This document shows, piece after piece, positions 26,865 through 36,911 of a stretch of DNA of 64,000 bases. Within the stretch, counting starts at the first letter, position 1. Each line of letters opens with the position of its first letter. The DNA is from Chitinophaga pinensis (GTDB taxonomy: Bacteria; Bacteroidota; Bacteroidia; Chitinophagales; Chitinophagaceae). The DNA lies in NCBI GenBank assembly GCA_945862385.1, contig CAMAXV010000014.1:16664-80663 (forward strand). The letters run 5' to 3'. The translations under genes were made by a program, and so were the position numbers. The notes below the pieces were generated by a model. The model was not told where the DNA came from. It saw only the letters and a list, made by a program, of their open reading frames with translations, and did no database searches.

Positions 26865-29800
26865 TTAGAAAGAATATCTCACTGTCAACTGACCTCTCCA
26901 ACGCGTGGAAAGGTAGTTACTACCTCTGAGATCAAGAATATCAGCAGCAGTTCTGTTGCTGATATTACGGTAAGTAAGCCTTGGAGTTAAAGTTGAACCT
27001 GTAATTCTGTAACCTTCCATGCTAACAAGTGAATAAGCATCTACACCAGGAGTTACATTAACCCTACCCCAATCCCTGTTCAGGAAGTTGGTGAAGTTGA
27101 ACATATCAAAGATTACTGAGAACCTGTGCTGATTGGCACCTTTACCCAAAACCAGATCCTGCTGTACTTTCAGGTCAACGATATTTGACCAAGGTAATAC
27201 AGCACCATTGCGGTCAACAAACTGTCCCCTTTTTTTGCTGAGGTACTTATCGTTGCTGATGTATTTGTCAAATGCTTCCCACTGCTGATCCACTGAATAG
27301 GTTACACCTGAAGCTGTATAAGATTCAGCAAACCTGCTCCAATCTGCTAGATCATTTGGCACATATATCAAATCAGTAGACTCACCATTTGCTCCATTAT
27401 AGTCATAAATCAAACTTCTGGAGTACACATAAGAATATGGTGAACCTGATTGTCCATTATAGAACAATGTAAAGGTCGTAGCCAGCCTGTTGTCTGCATA
27501 ATTAAACTTCTTGGAAACATAGCTACTAATTCTGTGCAATTGTGCGAAATCGGAACGGCTAAGGGTAATGTTATTTCTACCATTCTTTGATTCAAAGAAT
27601 CTCCACTGAGAGTTATTCTGTGAACTTGTACCATCAAACATTGAATAAGAATCTCCAAATCCATAGTTAAGGTTGAAAGACCAACCTTTTGAAAAACTCT
27701 TATCAATTGCAGTTGTTAGGTTATATGCGAAACCTTTACGACCCTGTGCATTGGATATCAAGAAAATACCAGTAGAATAAGGGTTTTGAATACCAGCAGT
27801 ATTGGGATCAAAATCAAATCTTGTATAAGCCGTTGAAGTACCATTGATTCTTAGGTAGGTATCCTGATTGAATGCATTCTTTGCTCCTTTTTCAGCAAAA
27901 ACATTATAATAAACAATTTCATTGATGTTTTTCTGGAAGAGGAAGTCTCCTGTCCATTTCCAACCATTGCCCAACAATTTATCGAAGCCAAGGGAAGCTT
28001 TCAATACTTTTGGAAGTTTGAAGTCTTTTGCAATGAGGTCAATTTGTCCGGAAGGACTAGCAACGTTCAGACCAAGTTCACTAGGTTGGTATTGCTTGAA
28101 TGGGTCTGCTCTGAAAGTGATATTTGGCTTATTCTGAAACACACCGCCAATGTTAACCCCTGTATTATTATAAACACCTCCGGGCCATACCAAAGGAACA
28201 CGGCCAGTAAATGCACCAATACCACCACGGATTTTTAAACCTTCTTCAGGTTCAAAGGTAAATCCAACTCTTGGAGACATGCTCAACTGAGGTTGAGGAC
28301 GCTGACCGGAACGGGCACCCTGCATATCCCATACTTTTGAAATAACTGGCAGGGCAACATTGTTAAAGTATACATCTTCATTGGGATTCGGATAGAACTC
28401 GAAATTATCGAAACGAACACCAAAATTAAGTTCAAAATTATCAGATACCTGCCACTGGTCTCCGAGGAAAACACCTGAACGCATACTTTTGAAAGTTGTA
28501 CCTGCAGCACTACCATCACCTGTGATATTGTCCCTTAAAGAGAATGACCGGGAGTACTGTGCTGGACGAAGATCCTGAAGGAAATGGTTGACAAAATTAT
28601 ACGTGTAGTTACCAAAATTATCGCGCACAAACAGGTTATAGGATTCACTGAATTCAACATCAATACCAAGCTTCAGTTGATGATCACCAGCAGTGTAGCG
28701 CAATTCATCATAAATAGCCCTGTTATTCTGAGTTAACTGGTTGCCAGTAGAGAAGTTTTCTGTACCAAATACATAGCTTGTACCATTAACAGAATTCAAC
28801 GTAACCCTTGGGAATGCTGCACCCAGCGGATCCCTATCATCTTCCACATCAGTTACAGTTACCAATAATTTATTGGAAAGCTTGTTGGAAAAACGGCTGT
28901 TCAATTCAATTGAACCTGAGTGAGTGGTACTTGGGAACAAATAACCACCATTGAAGAAGTTTATTCTGGAACTTGTGCTTGCGTTAGTCAATGAGCGCTG
29001 TGAATTAGCATACCTGTATGAGACATTCAACCTGTGCTTTGGACTGATATTCCAGGTCAGTTTTGCAGCAATTTTATCACTATTCAACAAATCCGGAATG
29101 TCTGAGTAGCTACCTGGGTCATACCCCAAGGCACTTAGTTTGGCAAGTATCAATCTCACTGAATCCTGAAATGCTGCTCCGGGAGGTGTCCTAAAAGTTG
29201 AAGCATCAAATGGCTGTGGCCTCTCATCACGCTGGAATTCAGCACTTACAAAATAAAACAGTTTATTTTTAATCAAAGCTCCACCGAGTGTTGCACCAAA
29301 GGTAGATGCCTGAAAATCAGGTAGACTTTTTGATGCAGATTTCAAACCTGTCGGCGTCTTTCCTGAGAAGCCTTGGTTCCTGTTAATCCAATATGCTGAT
29401 CCGCGGGTAGTGTTTGTACCACTTTTGGTTACTGCGTTTACAGAACCACCGGTAAAGTTACCCAATGACACATCGTAAGGAGAAACACCTACCTGAAATG
29501 ACTCAATGGCATCAATACTGATTGGTGAAGAACCTGTTTGTCCACCATTGGTTCCAGATTCAGACAATCCGAATACATCATTATTAACGGCACCATCAAA
29601 CATAATCTGGTTGTACCTGTTATTTTGACCTGCGATTGAGATACCACCACCAAAAGTAGTTTTTGCCTGAGGTGTCAGCCTGATGAAATCTGTCAGGTTA
29701 CGACCTACTGTAGGAAGATTCTGAAGCCTTTCTGAGCTGATTGCAGTACCCACACCACCATAAAGTGCCTGAGCACCTCTTGAAGCAGTTACTACAACTT

Positions 29801-30152
29801 CCTTCAAATCCTGTGTGTTACTGATCATTTTAAAATCTACCCTGCCGGTTTCTCCTAATTCAAGGAAAACATCGTTTCTGGTTTGTGGTTTGTAACCAAC
29901 AAAAGAAACCTCAACCGTGTATGGTCCACCCGGCTGGATGTTTGAAAATGAAAAACGACCATTGACAGAAGTCATGGCCGAGATAACAGTTCCTGTTGGG
30001 AGGTGTGTTGCCTTTACAGATGCGCCTGAGAGGGCCTCACCTGAAGCAGAACGAATGGATCCACCCATAGAACTTGTTGTTACCTGTGCCTGGATGAGAC
30101 TCGTGACCAATAGTGATATGGTCAGCGTTAGAAAATACTTGAAAAATCGCAT
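26865..30152 (-). CDS. Oar-like TonB-dependent outer-membrane receptor
   Basis: 1095 residues from ATG 30152. The frame extends to a TTG at 30173, but that codon lies inside a TAATTTTG promoter element, so the ATG is preferred. The signal peptide is MRFFKYFLTLTISLLVTSLIQAQ. A carboxypeptidase-regulatory (CNA-B-like) beta-sandwich spans about 30-110, followed by a plug with VVVTASRGAQAL and a long beta-barrel ending in RGQLTVRYSF, with terminal Phe as is usual for barrels. It resembles Oar-type receptors that import large ligands. No SusD partner is adjacent. The ligand is unknown. Confidence 0.9.
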   Translation of the reverse strand: MRFFKYFLTLTISLLVTSLIQAQVTTSSMGGSIRSASGEALSGASVKATHLPTGTVISAMTSVNGRFSFSNIQPGGPYTVEVSFVGYKPQTRNDVFLELGETGRVDFKMISNTQDLKEVVVTASRGAQALYGGVGTAISSERLQNLPTVGRNLTDFIRLTPQAKTTFGGGISIAGQNNRYNQIMFDGAVNNDVFGLSESGTNGGQTGSSPISIDAIESFQVGVSPYDVSLGNFTGGSVNAVTKSGTNTTRGSAYWINRNQGFSGKTPTGLKSASKSLPDFQASTFGATLGGALIKNKLFYFVSAEFQRDERPQPFDASTFRTPPGAAFQDSVRLILAKLSALGYDPGSYSDIPDLLNSDKIAAKLTWNISPKHRLNVSYRYANSQRSLTNASTSSRINFFNGGYLFPSTTHSGSIELNSRFSNKLSNKLLVTVTDVEDDRDPLGAAFPRVTLNSVNGTSYVFGTENFSTGNQLTQNNRAIYDELRYTAGDHQLKLGIDVEFSESYNLFVRDNFGNYTYNFVNHFLQDLRPAQYSRSFSLRDNITGDGSAAGTTFKSMRSGVFLGDQWQVSDNFELNFGVRFDNFEFYPNPNEDVYFNNVALPVISKVWDMQGARSGQRPQPQLSMSPRVGFTFEPEEGLKIRGGIGAFTGRVPLVWPGGVYNNTGVNIGGVFQNKPNITFRADPFKQYQPSELGLNVASPSGQIDLIAKDFKLPKVLKASLGFDKLLGNGWKWTGDFLFQKNINEIVYYNVFAEKGAKNAFNQDTYLRINGTSTAYTRFDFDPNTAGIQNPYSTGIFLISNAQGRKGFAYNLTTAIDKSFSKGWSFNLNYGFGDSYSMFDGTSSQNNSQWRFFESKNGRNNITLSRSDFAQLHRISSYVSKKFNYADNRLATTFTLFYNGQSGSPYSYVYSRSLIYDYNGANGESTDLIYVPNDLADWSRFAESYTASGVTYSVDQQWEAFDKYISNDKYLSKKRGQFVDRNGAVLPWSNIVDLKVQQDLVLGKGANQHRFSVIFDMFNFTNFLNRDWGRVNVTPGVDAYSLVSMEGYRITGSTLTPRLTYRNISNRTAADILDLRGSNYLSTRWRGQLTVRYSF

Positions 30153-30170
30153 AAGCAGTTGTTTATGGTG

Positions 30171-30178
30171 CAAAATTA
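30171..30178 (-). promoter_or_regulatory. -7 promoter element of the TonB receptor
   Basis: TAATTTTG on the minus strand fits TAnnTTTG and lies 18 bp before ATG 30152. No well-spaced -33 TTG was seen. Confidence 0.55.
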
Positions 30179-30245
30179 AGAACTGATAAGCAAAGATTGC
30201 TTTTTCGTATTAACAAACAATTAAGAATCTGAAATGTTCAGCTTT

Positions 30246-30962
30246 TTAGGCATTCGCTCTTTTCAAATCCTGGAAGCCGTATTTTTCGATAAAATCATTG
30301 ATTCCCAATGCATTATCAACAGAAAATTCACCGATTCTGGTTCTGCGCAAGGAAGACAGGTATCCTCCGCAGCCTAAAGCTTCTCCAAAGTCGTTTGCAA
30401 GACTGCGTATATAAGTACCCGTTGAGCAGATTACCCTGAAGTGAACTACCGGTAATTCAATAGCTGTTACCTCAAATGATTTGATCGTAATTTTTCTGGG
30501 CTCCATTATCACTTCTTTGCCCTTCCTCGCCAGGATATAAGAAGGAGTGCCTCCTTTTTTGATGGCGGAATGTGCTGGAGGTACCTGCATGATTTCTCCG
30601 GTAAAGGGGATAGTTGCAACATGGATCATTTCCGGCGTCAGAAAATCTACTGCCGATTTGAATACGGGTTCACTCTCCAGATCAAACGTTGGTGTTGATG
30701 CACCAAGCGTAAAGGTACCTGTGTACTCTTTTTCTGCTGCCATGTATTCATTGATCTTCTTGGTGAACTTGCCCGTACAAACGATCAGTAATCCTGTTGC
30801 AAGGGGATCAAGAGTTCCGGCATGCCCTACTTTACTTACCCTGATAAGCGTCCTTATTTTCTTAACAACATCGAAGGATGTCCATGCCAGCGGCTTATCC
30901 ATCAGCAAAACCCTGCCTTCTGCGAAGCTTCCTGTCACTTCTTCCATAATCTGTTTGTACAT
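30246..30962 (-). CDS. truB: tRNA pseudouridine(55) synthase
   Basis: 238 residues. The catalytic motif GHAGTLDPLATGLL contains the nucleophilic Asp. LLMDKPLAWTSFDVV opens the fold, and CSTGTYIRSLANDFGEALGCGGYLSSLRRTRIG is the conserved C-terminal part. It makes pseudouridine 55 in the T loop of tRNAs. TAACTTTG on minus (30968-30975) ends only 5 bases before ATG 30962. The mRNA is therefore nearly leaderless, or translation begins at the in-frame ATG at 30947. Confidence 0.96.
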   Translation of the reverse strand: MYKQIMEEVTGSFAEGRVLLMDKPLAWTSFDVVKKIRTLIRVSKVGHAGTLDPLATGLLIVCTGKFTKKINEYMAAEKEYTGTFTLGASTPTFDLESEPVFKSAVDFLTPEMIHVATIPFTGEIMQVPPAHSAIKKGGTPSYILARKGKEVIMEPRKITIKSFEVTAIELPVVHFRVICSTGTYIRSLANDFGEALGCGGYLSSLRRTRIGEFSVDNALGINDFIEKYGFQDLKRANA

Positions 30963-30993
30963 TTGCGCAAAGTTAAGTCACTTCAACTGAACT

Positions 30994-31791
30994 ATGGCTC
31001 TGATTCAACATCTAGACCCCAACGTAAGATTTGCACAGCAGGTAGACAATGCCAGGGCATACGTTTTACCTTTTATAAACAATTCTATTGAGGTTCATAA
31101 AGAAATGAACTTGTTGGATATTGGATGCGGAGACGGTGGTGTGCTCCTGCCTTTCCTGGAAATGGGATGCAAGGCTACGGGTATTGAACTGGATGTGGAC
31201 AAGTCAAATCATGCCCGGAATTTTTTAGCTGAATTTATCCAGTCGGGACAGGCAGAAATAATCAACCTCAATATTTACGAAGAAGCTGCGTTGCAGGATT
31301 ACAGGGAAAAGTTCGATATCATTATCCTCAAAGATGTCATAGAACACATCCCGGATCAATCGAGGTTCATCCTTTATATGAAACAGTTTCTCAAACCTGG
31401 CGGTGTGGTTTATTTCGGATTTCCTCCATGGCAAATGCCCCATGGCGGTCACCAGCAGGTTTGCCGAAACCGTTTCTTATCAGTGCTACCCTATTTTCAC
31501 CTTTTGCCCACACTTTTATATAGAACTATCCTCAGGCTTGGTGGTGAATATGAATCTACCATTACAGAATTGCTGGAGATTAAATCGACTGGCATCTCCA
31601 TTGAGCGCTTTGAAAAACTTGCCCTTGCAGGTGGCTACTCCATTGTTGCCTCTACCCACTACCTGATTAATCCCATTTACCGTTTTAAATTTGGCTGGCA
31701 ACCAAGGGAACAATTTACCTGGTTAAGGAAAATTCCTGTACTGCGTAATTTTTTTACGACTTGTGTTTATTACCTGATCAGGAAAAACTGA
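30994..31791 (+). CDS. Class I SAM-dependent methyltransferase
   Basis: 265 residues. Motif I is LLDIGCGDGGVLLPF, the acidic end of beta-2 is GIELD, and the post-I segment is FDIIILKDVIEHIPD. These are typical of UbiE/COQ5-type small-molecule methyltransferases. The C-terminal half is basic and aromatic and is not recognised. It is divergent from truB with about 30 bp between starts, so their promoters overlap. The substrate is unknown. Confidence 0.85.
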   Translation: MALIQHLDPNVRFAQQVDNARAYVLPFINNSIEVHKEMNLLDIGCGDGGVLLPFLEMGCKATGIELDVDKSNHARNFLAEFIQSGQAEIINLNIYEEAALQDYREKFDIIILKDVIEHIPDQSRFILYMKQFLKPGGVVYFGFPPWQMPHGGHQQVCRNRFLSVLPYFHLLPTLLYRTILRLGGEYESTITELLEIKSTGISIERFEKLALAGGYSIVASTHYLINPIYRFKFGWQPREQFTWLRKIPVLRNFFTTCVYYLIRKN

Positions 31792-31793
31792 AA

Positions 31794-32987
31794 TTACTGC
31801 ACAACGAACTTGGTAAATAAAGTGGTACCCGCGTCTGTAAGTCTGATCTGATAAACACCCGGCTGAAGTACTCTGGTATCTATTTCTTTTTGGGTTGATT
31901 CCAGATGTCCGGATTTCATGATTTGTCCGCCTGAGGAAATAATGGCATAATGCATGCCGTTGATACCGGTATTCTGGCTCACCTGCAGGTTTATTTTACC
32001 TGAACGAGACGGATTGGGATACACATTCACCACTTTTGTATCCGCCTGGGGAACCACTGCTGACTGCATGCTGGTATTCCATGATTGTTCCAGTGCTCTC
32101 GAATTCAGAATTGATGCTCTTTTACCCCCTGGCTCAAACTGGGCACGCATAACTGATTTTTGTCCGGCTGTAAACATCCCCATGGCTTCATCATTGGTGA
32201 AATCCATGTAATTCATGAACATTTCTCCATCTATACTACCATTGCATGGTGTGAGCCTGGGGAAGACAGGTGCACCGGAGTTACTTCCCCTTTGTTTGGG
32301 CGTGTCTTCAATGCCGTCATCTCCGCACGGACCATCACCCCAAAGATGTTTGAGTCCAAGCCAGTGTCCAACTTCATGTGTCATGGTACGCCCCAGGTTG
32401 TAAGGTGCAACAACTACTCCAGAAGTTCCAAAAGCATCATAGCGAACAACGATTCCGTCCAGGGCAGCGTCGCAGCCCGGGAATGTAGCATAACCAGACA
32501 ATCCGGGTACGGTATTACAGATCCAGACATTGAGGTATTGACGGGAATCCCATGCTGTGCTGCCACCACTGGCAGCGGACTTAATTTTATTGTCGTCTGA
32601 CCACATGATCCTGGAAGTTTTCTTTCGAACGATGCCTGAGGTACTCCGCCCCATTGGATCCGTTTTTGCCAGTTCAAACTGAATAGCGGTATTGGCAGCC
32701 CGGGAAGCAAATACAGCAGGAACTTTGAGGAAATCGCTGTTTTTTCTGCTGAAATCTGCGTTCAATGCTTCAATTTGCGACAGTATCTGGAGGTCAGAAA
32801 TATTTTCTTTCGATTGATTGTATAAAACGTGCACTACTACCGGGATGGTGATTACCTTTTCCGGACCAGGAGCATTGCTGCCGGTTTTAATTTCCGGAAG
32901 AGTATAACCGGGTGTGTTACAGACCTTTTGAGCAAGGACCGAACCCAATGATAAAAAAATGATGATGGATAGTAGGAAAAGCCTCAT
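31794..32987 (-). CDS. Secreted M43 (pappalysin-like) zinc metalloprotease with T9SS tail
   Basis: 397 residues. A signal peptide (MRLFLLSIIIFLSLGSVLAQ) leads into an M43 catalytic domain with zinc motif HEVGHWLGLKH at about 205-215 and a later Met-turn region (GEMFMNYMDFTNDEAMGMF). The last 75 residues (VVNVYPNPSRSGKI ... GVYQIRLTDAGTTLFTKFVVQ) form a type A sorting domain, which directs export by the type IX secretion system and surface attachment. Related cytophagalysins degrade extracellular proteins. The gene is convergent with the methyltransferase gene, 2 bp apart. Confidence 0.93.
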   Translation of the reverse strand: MRLFLLSIIIFLSLGSVLAQKVCNTPGYTLPEIKTGSNAPGPEKVITIPVVVHVLYNQSKENISDLQILSQIEALNADFSRKNSDFLKVPAVFASRAANTAIQFELAKTDPMGRSTSGIVRKKTSRIMWSDDNKIKSAASGGSTAWDSRQYLNVWICNTVPGLSGYATFPGCDAALDGIVVRYDAFGTSGVVVAPYNLGRTMTHEVGHWLGLKHLWGDGPCGDDGIEDTPKQRGSNSGAPVFPRLTPCNGSIDGEMFMNYMDFTNDEAMGMFTAGQKSVMRAQFEPGGKRASILNSRALEQSWNTSMQSAVVPQADTKVVNVYPNPSRSGKINLQVSQNTGINGMHYAIISSGGQIMKSGHLESTQKEIDTRVLQPGVYQIRLTDAGTTLFTKFVVQ

Positions 32988-33216
32988 AATTACCTTTTGG
33001 TATGAGCTTTTCAGAGAGTATTGAATTGATTGGAGGCTTTCGGAAGGATTGGACTATTACATGCTGTTGAGACACAGCTATCGGCATGTAAATATGTACA
33101 TCATATCCGGGAAAAGCAAGTAGCCAAGACAATTTTATGACTATTTTACATGGGCGTTAAATAAATGCTAACGCTCATTCTATTATTATTTCTGGAAATA
33201 TTAAGACATTTGGAAG

Positions 33217-34065
33217 ATGAAAAAACAAGATTGGATTTATTTAATCATATTGGCTTTGGTGATGGGATGTCAGGAACAATCCGAACCCTCAGACAAAGGT
33301 GAAACAAGTCAGGAGCAAGCTGTTCCAGCCAGTTCGGTGATTTCCTATACCGTTCTGAATGCTTTCCCCCACGACACTGCAGCATTTACACAAGGACTGG
33401 AATATTATAAGGGACAGTTACTGGAGAGCACTGGATTGACAGGAAAATCTTCGCTCAGGGCAGTAGATATCAGCAGCGGGAAAGTAAGCAGCAGAATTAA
33501 CCTTGATAAAAACATTTTTGCTGAAGGTTTGACTGTTCTGCACGATACATTATACCAGCTCAGCTGGCAGAATCATGAAGTTTACCTGTGGGATGTCAGA
33601 AAACAGCCATTCCAAAAGCTAGCCACGCTGCCCTGGAGTGGTGAAGGCTGGGGCATTACCAACGACGGCAATCAGCTTATTATCAGTGAAGGTTCAGATA
33701 AACTTTATTTTGTTCAACCCGGAACCCTGAAGCTGAATAAGGTTTTAAGCATTAGAGACCAGTATGGAGCGGTTAATAACCTGAATGAACTGGAAATGAT
33801 TGATGGCTATATTTATGCCAACAGGTGGCAGTATGACTATATATTAAAGATAGATCCCGTGACAGGTTTTGTTGCAGGTATAATTAATCTGCAGGATTTT
33901 TTGGTTAAAAACAGCAAAGCAGACCTTTCTTATTTAAGTAAACCAGGCACAACTGCCACAGACAATGGAGCGGTACTCAATGGCATCGCTTTTGATCCGA
34001 AGAAAAAAACACTATATATAACAGGTAAACTATGGCCTGAAATTTTCGAAATCAGGCTGAATTAG
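33217..34065 (+). CDS. Glutaminyl-peptide cyclotransferase, lipoprotein
   Basis: 282 residues. A lipoprotein signal with lipobox VMGC (Cys about 17) and an acidic, Ser/Glu-rich linker precede a beta-propeller glutamine cyclotransferase domain. Recognisable pieces are FTQGLEYYKGQLLESTGLTGKSSLRAVDI, FAEGLTVL, GWGITNDGNQLIISEGSDKL and LNELEMIDGYIYANRW. The plant/bacterial-type enzyme converts N-terminal Gln to pyroglutamate. It is probably located in the outer membrane or periplasm. Confidence 0.92.
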   Translation: MKKQDWIYLIILALVMGCQEQSEPSDKGETSQEQAVPASSVISYTVLNAFPHDTAAFTQGLEYYKGQLLESTGLTGKSSLRAVDISSGKVSSRINLDKNIFAEGLTVLHDTLYQLSWQNHEVYLWDVRKQPFQKLATLPWSGEGWGITNDGNQLIISEGSDKLYFVQPGTLKLNKVLSIRDQYGAVNNLNELEMIDGYIYANRWQYDYILKIDPVTGFVAGIINLQDFLVKNSKADLSYLSKPGTTATDNGAVLNGIAFDPKKKTLYITGKLWPEIFEIRLN

Positions 34066-34110
34066 TTGATTGTGGTGTGGAAGCGCAATAATTATATTAA
34101 CATTTTTAAT

Positions 34111-34118
34111 TATTTTTG
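34111..34118 (+). promoter_or_regulatory. -7 promoter element before the NagB fusion gene
   Basis: TATTTTTG fits TAnnTTTG and lies 35 bp before ATG 34154. It lies inside the longest open frame, which supports the downstream start. Confidence 0.55.
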
Positions 34119-34153
34119 AAAGTCAGTCGCCCTTAACCAACAACCAACTTAAC

Positions 34154-36055
34154 ATGATTGATGCATTTGAAAAGATTGCCGTAGAAATTCATGAAAATGG
34201 CAAGACTGCTGCCAGGCAGATTGCTGCTGAGATAGCAGCTTTGATCAGGGAAAAACAGGCAGCGGGAAAGCCTTGTGTGCTGGGCATGGCCACGGGGTCT
34301 ACGCCAAAAACCTTGTATGCAGAGTTAGTCAGGTTACATAGAGAGGAAGGCCTGAGTTTCCGCAATGTAGTTACATTTAACCTGGATGAGTACTACCCCA
34401 TGCAGCCGGATGCCCGTCAGAGCTACCACAGGTTCATGAAAACGCAGCTCTTTGCTCATGTGGATATTGATCCAAAGAATATAAATATCCCTGACGGTAC
34501 CATTACCAAGTCACAATCTTTTACTTACGCCCAGGCCTATGAGCAGTCCATTAAAGACGCAGGTGGGATAGACATACAAATCCTTGGCATAGGATTAAAC
34601 GGACACATCGGCTTCAATGAACCAGGATCTAGCAGAAGTTCTGTAACGCGGGTTGCTGCATTGGACAACAATACCCGACTGGCCAATGCTTATGAGTTCG
34701 ACAATATCTCACAGGTACCCAGGCTGGCCCTTACGATGGGCATAAGCTCCATTTTACAGGCAAAAAAGATTGTATTACTGGCATTTGGCGCCGGGAAGTC
34801 AGGTATTGTTGCACAATCCATTGAAGGAAACATCACTGAAAACATACCTGCCACCTTGTTGCAGGAACACCCCAACTGCGTTTTCCACCTTGATGAGGCA
34901 TCTGCACAGGAACTAACCAGGTTCAAAGCGCCCTGGTTGGCTGGTGAAATTGAATGGACGGAGAAGCTGATCAGAAAGGCTGTCACCAGCATGGCCATGA
35001 CACAGCAGAAGCCACTTTTGCAACTTACCTGGGAAGATTATCTGAATGCCGGATTGGCGGATTTAATGGAAAAACACGGATCAGTTGCAGACATCAACCT
35101 CCGCGTGTTCAATGGATTAAGGGATACCATTACAGGTTGGCCCGGAGGCAAACCCATGGAAGAAGTACCCCGCCATCCCGAAAGAAGAAATCCTGCATCT
35201 AAGCGGGTGATTATATTCTCCCCTCACCCTGATGACGATATCATCTCCATGGGTGGTACTTTTATAAGGTTAGTTCAGCAAGGACATGAGGTACATGTAG
35301 GCTATCAAACCTCAGGCAACATTGCGGTAAGCGACGAGTTTGTGATGCGACAGATTGATTTTGCGGTAGAGTTCGATGGATTTTTTGAGATAGACAAGAG
35401 CAGGGCCGGAACCATCTGGCAGGATGCGGCTGCATTCATCAAAACCAAGACACCCCATCAGAAAGACACACATGAGATCCGAAGTATCAAAGGGATGATA
35501 CGCCGAACAGAAGCCAGGGCTACATGCAGGTATGTGGGCGTTCAGGATGAACACATTCATTTTATGAACCTGCCTTTCTATGAAACAGGTTTGATTGAGA
35601 AAAATCCGCCCACGGATGCCGATATCCAGCTACACAAAGAACTTATACGGGAAGTTCGTCCACATCAGATTTTTGCAGCAGGAGACTTTGCAGATCCACA
35701 CGGAACACATAAAGTATGCTTCGATGTCATGTATGCTGCACTCCAGCAATTGAAAGCAGAAAATGATCCTGCCGTAGCTGATTGCAGGCTCTGGTTGTAC
35801 AGAGGAGCCTGGGCAGAGTGGGATTTGTGGGATATCGACATGTCTATACCGATGAGTCCCGATCAGGTCATACAAAAACGCAACGGCATCTTTATTCACC
35901 AGTCGCAGAAAGACGGCGTAGTATTTCAGGGCTCCGACAGCAGGGAGTTCTGGCAGCGTGCGGAAGACAGGAATTCAGGAACGGCAGCATTGTTTGACAG
36001 GCTCGGATTACCACAATATGCAGCACTCGAAGCATTCATGCGATTTGATTATTGA
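34154..36055 (+). CDS. nagB: Glucosamine-6-phosphate deaminase fused to a PIG-L-like domain
   Basis: 633 residues from ATG 34154; a longer frame from 34070 would overlap the promoter. The N-terminal half (about 1-260) is NagB, with MATGSTPKTLYAEL, FNLDEYYPM and GIGLNGHIGFNEPGSS, which converts glucosamine 6-phosphate to fructose 6-phosphate and ammonia. The C-terminal half (about 350-630) has an LmbE/PIG-L site (FSPHPDDDIISMGGT, DPHGTHK). NagB-PIG-L fusions are known in Bacteroidota. Joining deacetylation and deamination of an amino sugar is a plausible role but is inference. Confidence 0.92.
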   Translation: MIDAFEKIAVEIHENGKTAARQIAAEIAALIREKQAAGKPCVLGMATGSTPKTLYAELVRLHREEGLSFRNVVTFNLDEYYPMQPDARQSYHRFMKTQLFAHVDIDPKNINIPDGTITKSQSFTYAQAYEQSIKDAGGIDIQILGIGLNGHIGFNEPGSSRSSVTRVAALDNNTRLANAYEFDNISQVPRLALTMGISSILQAKKIVLLAFGAGKSGIVAQSIEGNITENIPATLLQEHPNCVFHLDEASAQELTRFKAPWLAGEIEWTEKLIRKAVTSMAMTQQKPLLQLTWEDYLNAGLADLMEKHGSVADINLRVFNGLRDTITGWPGGKPMEEVPRHPERRNPASKRVIIFSPHPDDDIISMGGTFIRLVQQGHEVHVGYQTSGNIAVSDEFVMRQIDFAVEFDGFFEIDKSRAGTIWQDAAAFIKTKTPHQKDTHEIRSIKGMIRRTEARATCRYVGVQDEHIHFMNLPFYETGLIEKNPPTDADIQLHKELIREVRPHQIFAAGDFADPHGTHKVCFDVMYAALQQLKAENDPAVADCRLWLYRGAWAEWDLWDIDMSIPMSPDQVIQKRNGIFIHQSQKDGVVFQGSDSREFWQRAEDRNSGTAALFDRLGLPQYAALEAFMRFDY

Positions 36056-36168
36056 TGGTTACAGCACACCTATTTTGTGTAATCTGTAACACTTCATTCT
36101 GCTATTTTGGCTAACAATTGTAGCGCTATTTGGGCTTAAACGAGTAGCTTGCAATAACAATTTAATTC

Positions 36169-36906
36169 ATGACCATAATCATATCGTTTTTCCTTATCCA
36201 TTGGTTTTTTTCGCTTTTCTTCCATACATTTTTCCTTCACAGGTATGCATCCCACCAGATGTATCTGACCAATCCTTTTTGGGAAAAGACTTTTTATTTC
36301 CTAACCTGGTTTTTCCAGGGTTCATCATACCTTGTTCCACGCGCTTATGCAGTGATGCATAGGATGCACCATGCATACAGTGATACCGAACAGGATCCCC
36401 ATTCCCCCCATTTTTTTAAGGATATCTGGCACATGATGCTGCATACCCGGAATATTTACAATTCGTTTGTCCACAACCAGATTGCTCCACTTGAAAAATT
36501 CACCCGGGAATACCTGCCAGTGTGGAAATGGATGGATAAAATAGGAGACAACATGATTACCCGTATAGCCTGGGTAGCGGTGTATATAGGTATTTACATT
36601 TTGTTTGCACCAGCCTGGTATTGGTACCTGCTTATTCCGGTACACATTTTAATGGGGCCAGTTCAGGGGGCTATTGTGAACTGGGTAGGACATAAATATG
36701 GCTATGCCAATTTCGACAATGGAGACCATTCCAGGAATTCCGAGAAGTGGGGTATTTTCCTGCTTGGAGAATTATTTCAGAACAACCATCATTTTTACCC
36801 AACCAGGGCCAAGTTTGCGGTGAAGAGGTTTGAGTGGGATCCAACTTATTTTGTGATGCGAATTTTGGATAAAATAAAAATTATCAGCATACAATCTAAG
36901 GTCTAA
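36169..36906 (+). CDS. Membrane fatty acid desaturase
   Basis: 245 residues with four hydrophobic stretches and the iron-binding histidine boxes of acyl-lipid/acyl-CoA desaturases: HRYASH (about 24-29), HRMHHAYSD (about 64-72) and QNNHHFYPTRAKFAVKWF-like near the C-terminus. The third box starts with Gln where many Delta9 enzymes have His, which I believe is normal for this bacterial subfamily. It introduces a double bond into fatty acyl chains in the membrane. It is monocistronic, and tRNA-Arg follows. Confidence 0.9.
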   Translation: MTIIISFFLIHWFFSLFFHTFFLHRYASHQMYLTNPFWEKTFYFLTWFFQGSSYLVPRAYAVMHRMHHAYSDTEQDPHSPHFFKDIWHMMLHTRNIYNSFVHNQIAPLEKFTREYLPVWKWMDKIGDNMITRIAWVAVYIGIYILFAPAWYWYLLIPVHILMGPVQGAIVNWVGHKYGYANFDNGDHSRNSEKWGIFLLGELFQNNHHFYPTRAKFAVKRFEWDPTYFVMRILDKIKIISIQSKV

Positions 36907-36911
36907 AGTAT

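Noticed and set aside
26865..30173. TTG 30173 as start of the TonB receptor
   Set aside because: The TTG is part of a TAATTTTG promoter element, and the ATG 21 bp downstream begins a normal signal peptide.
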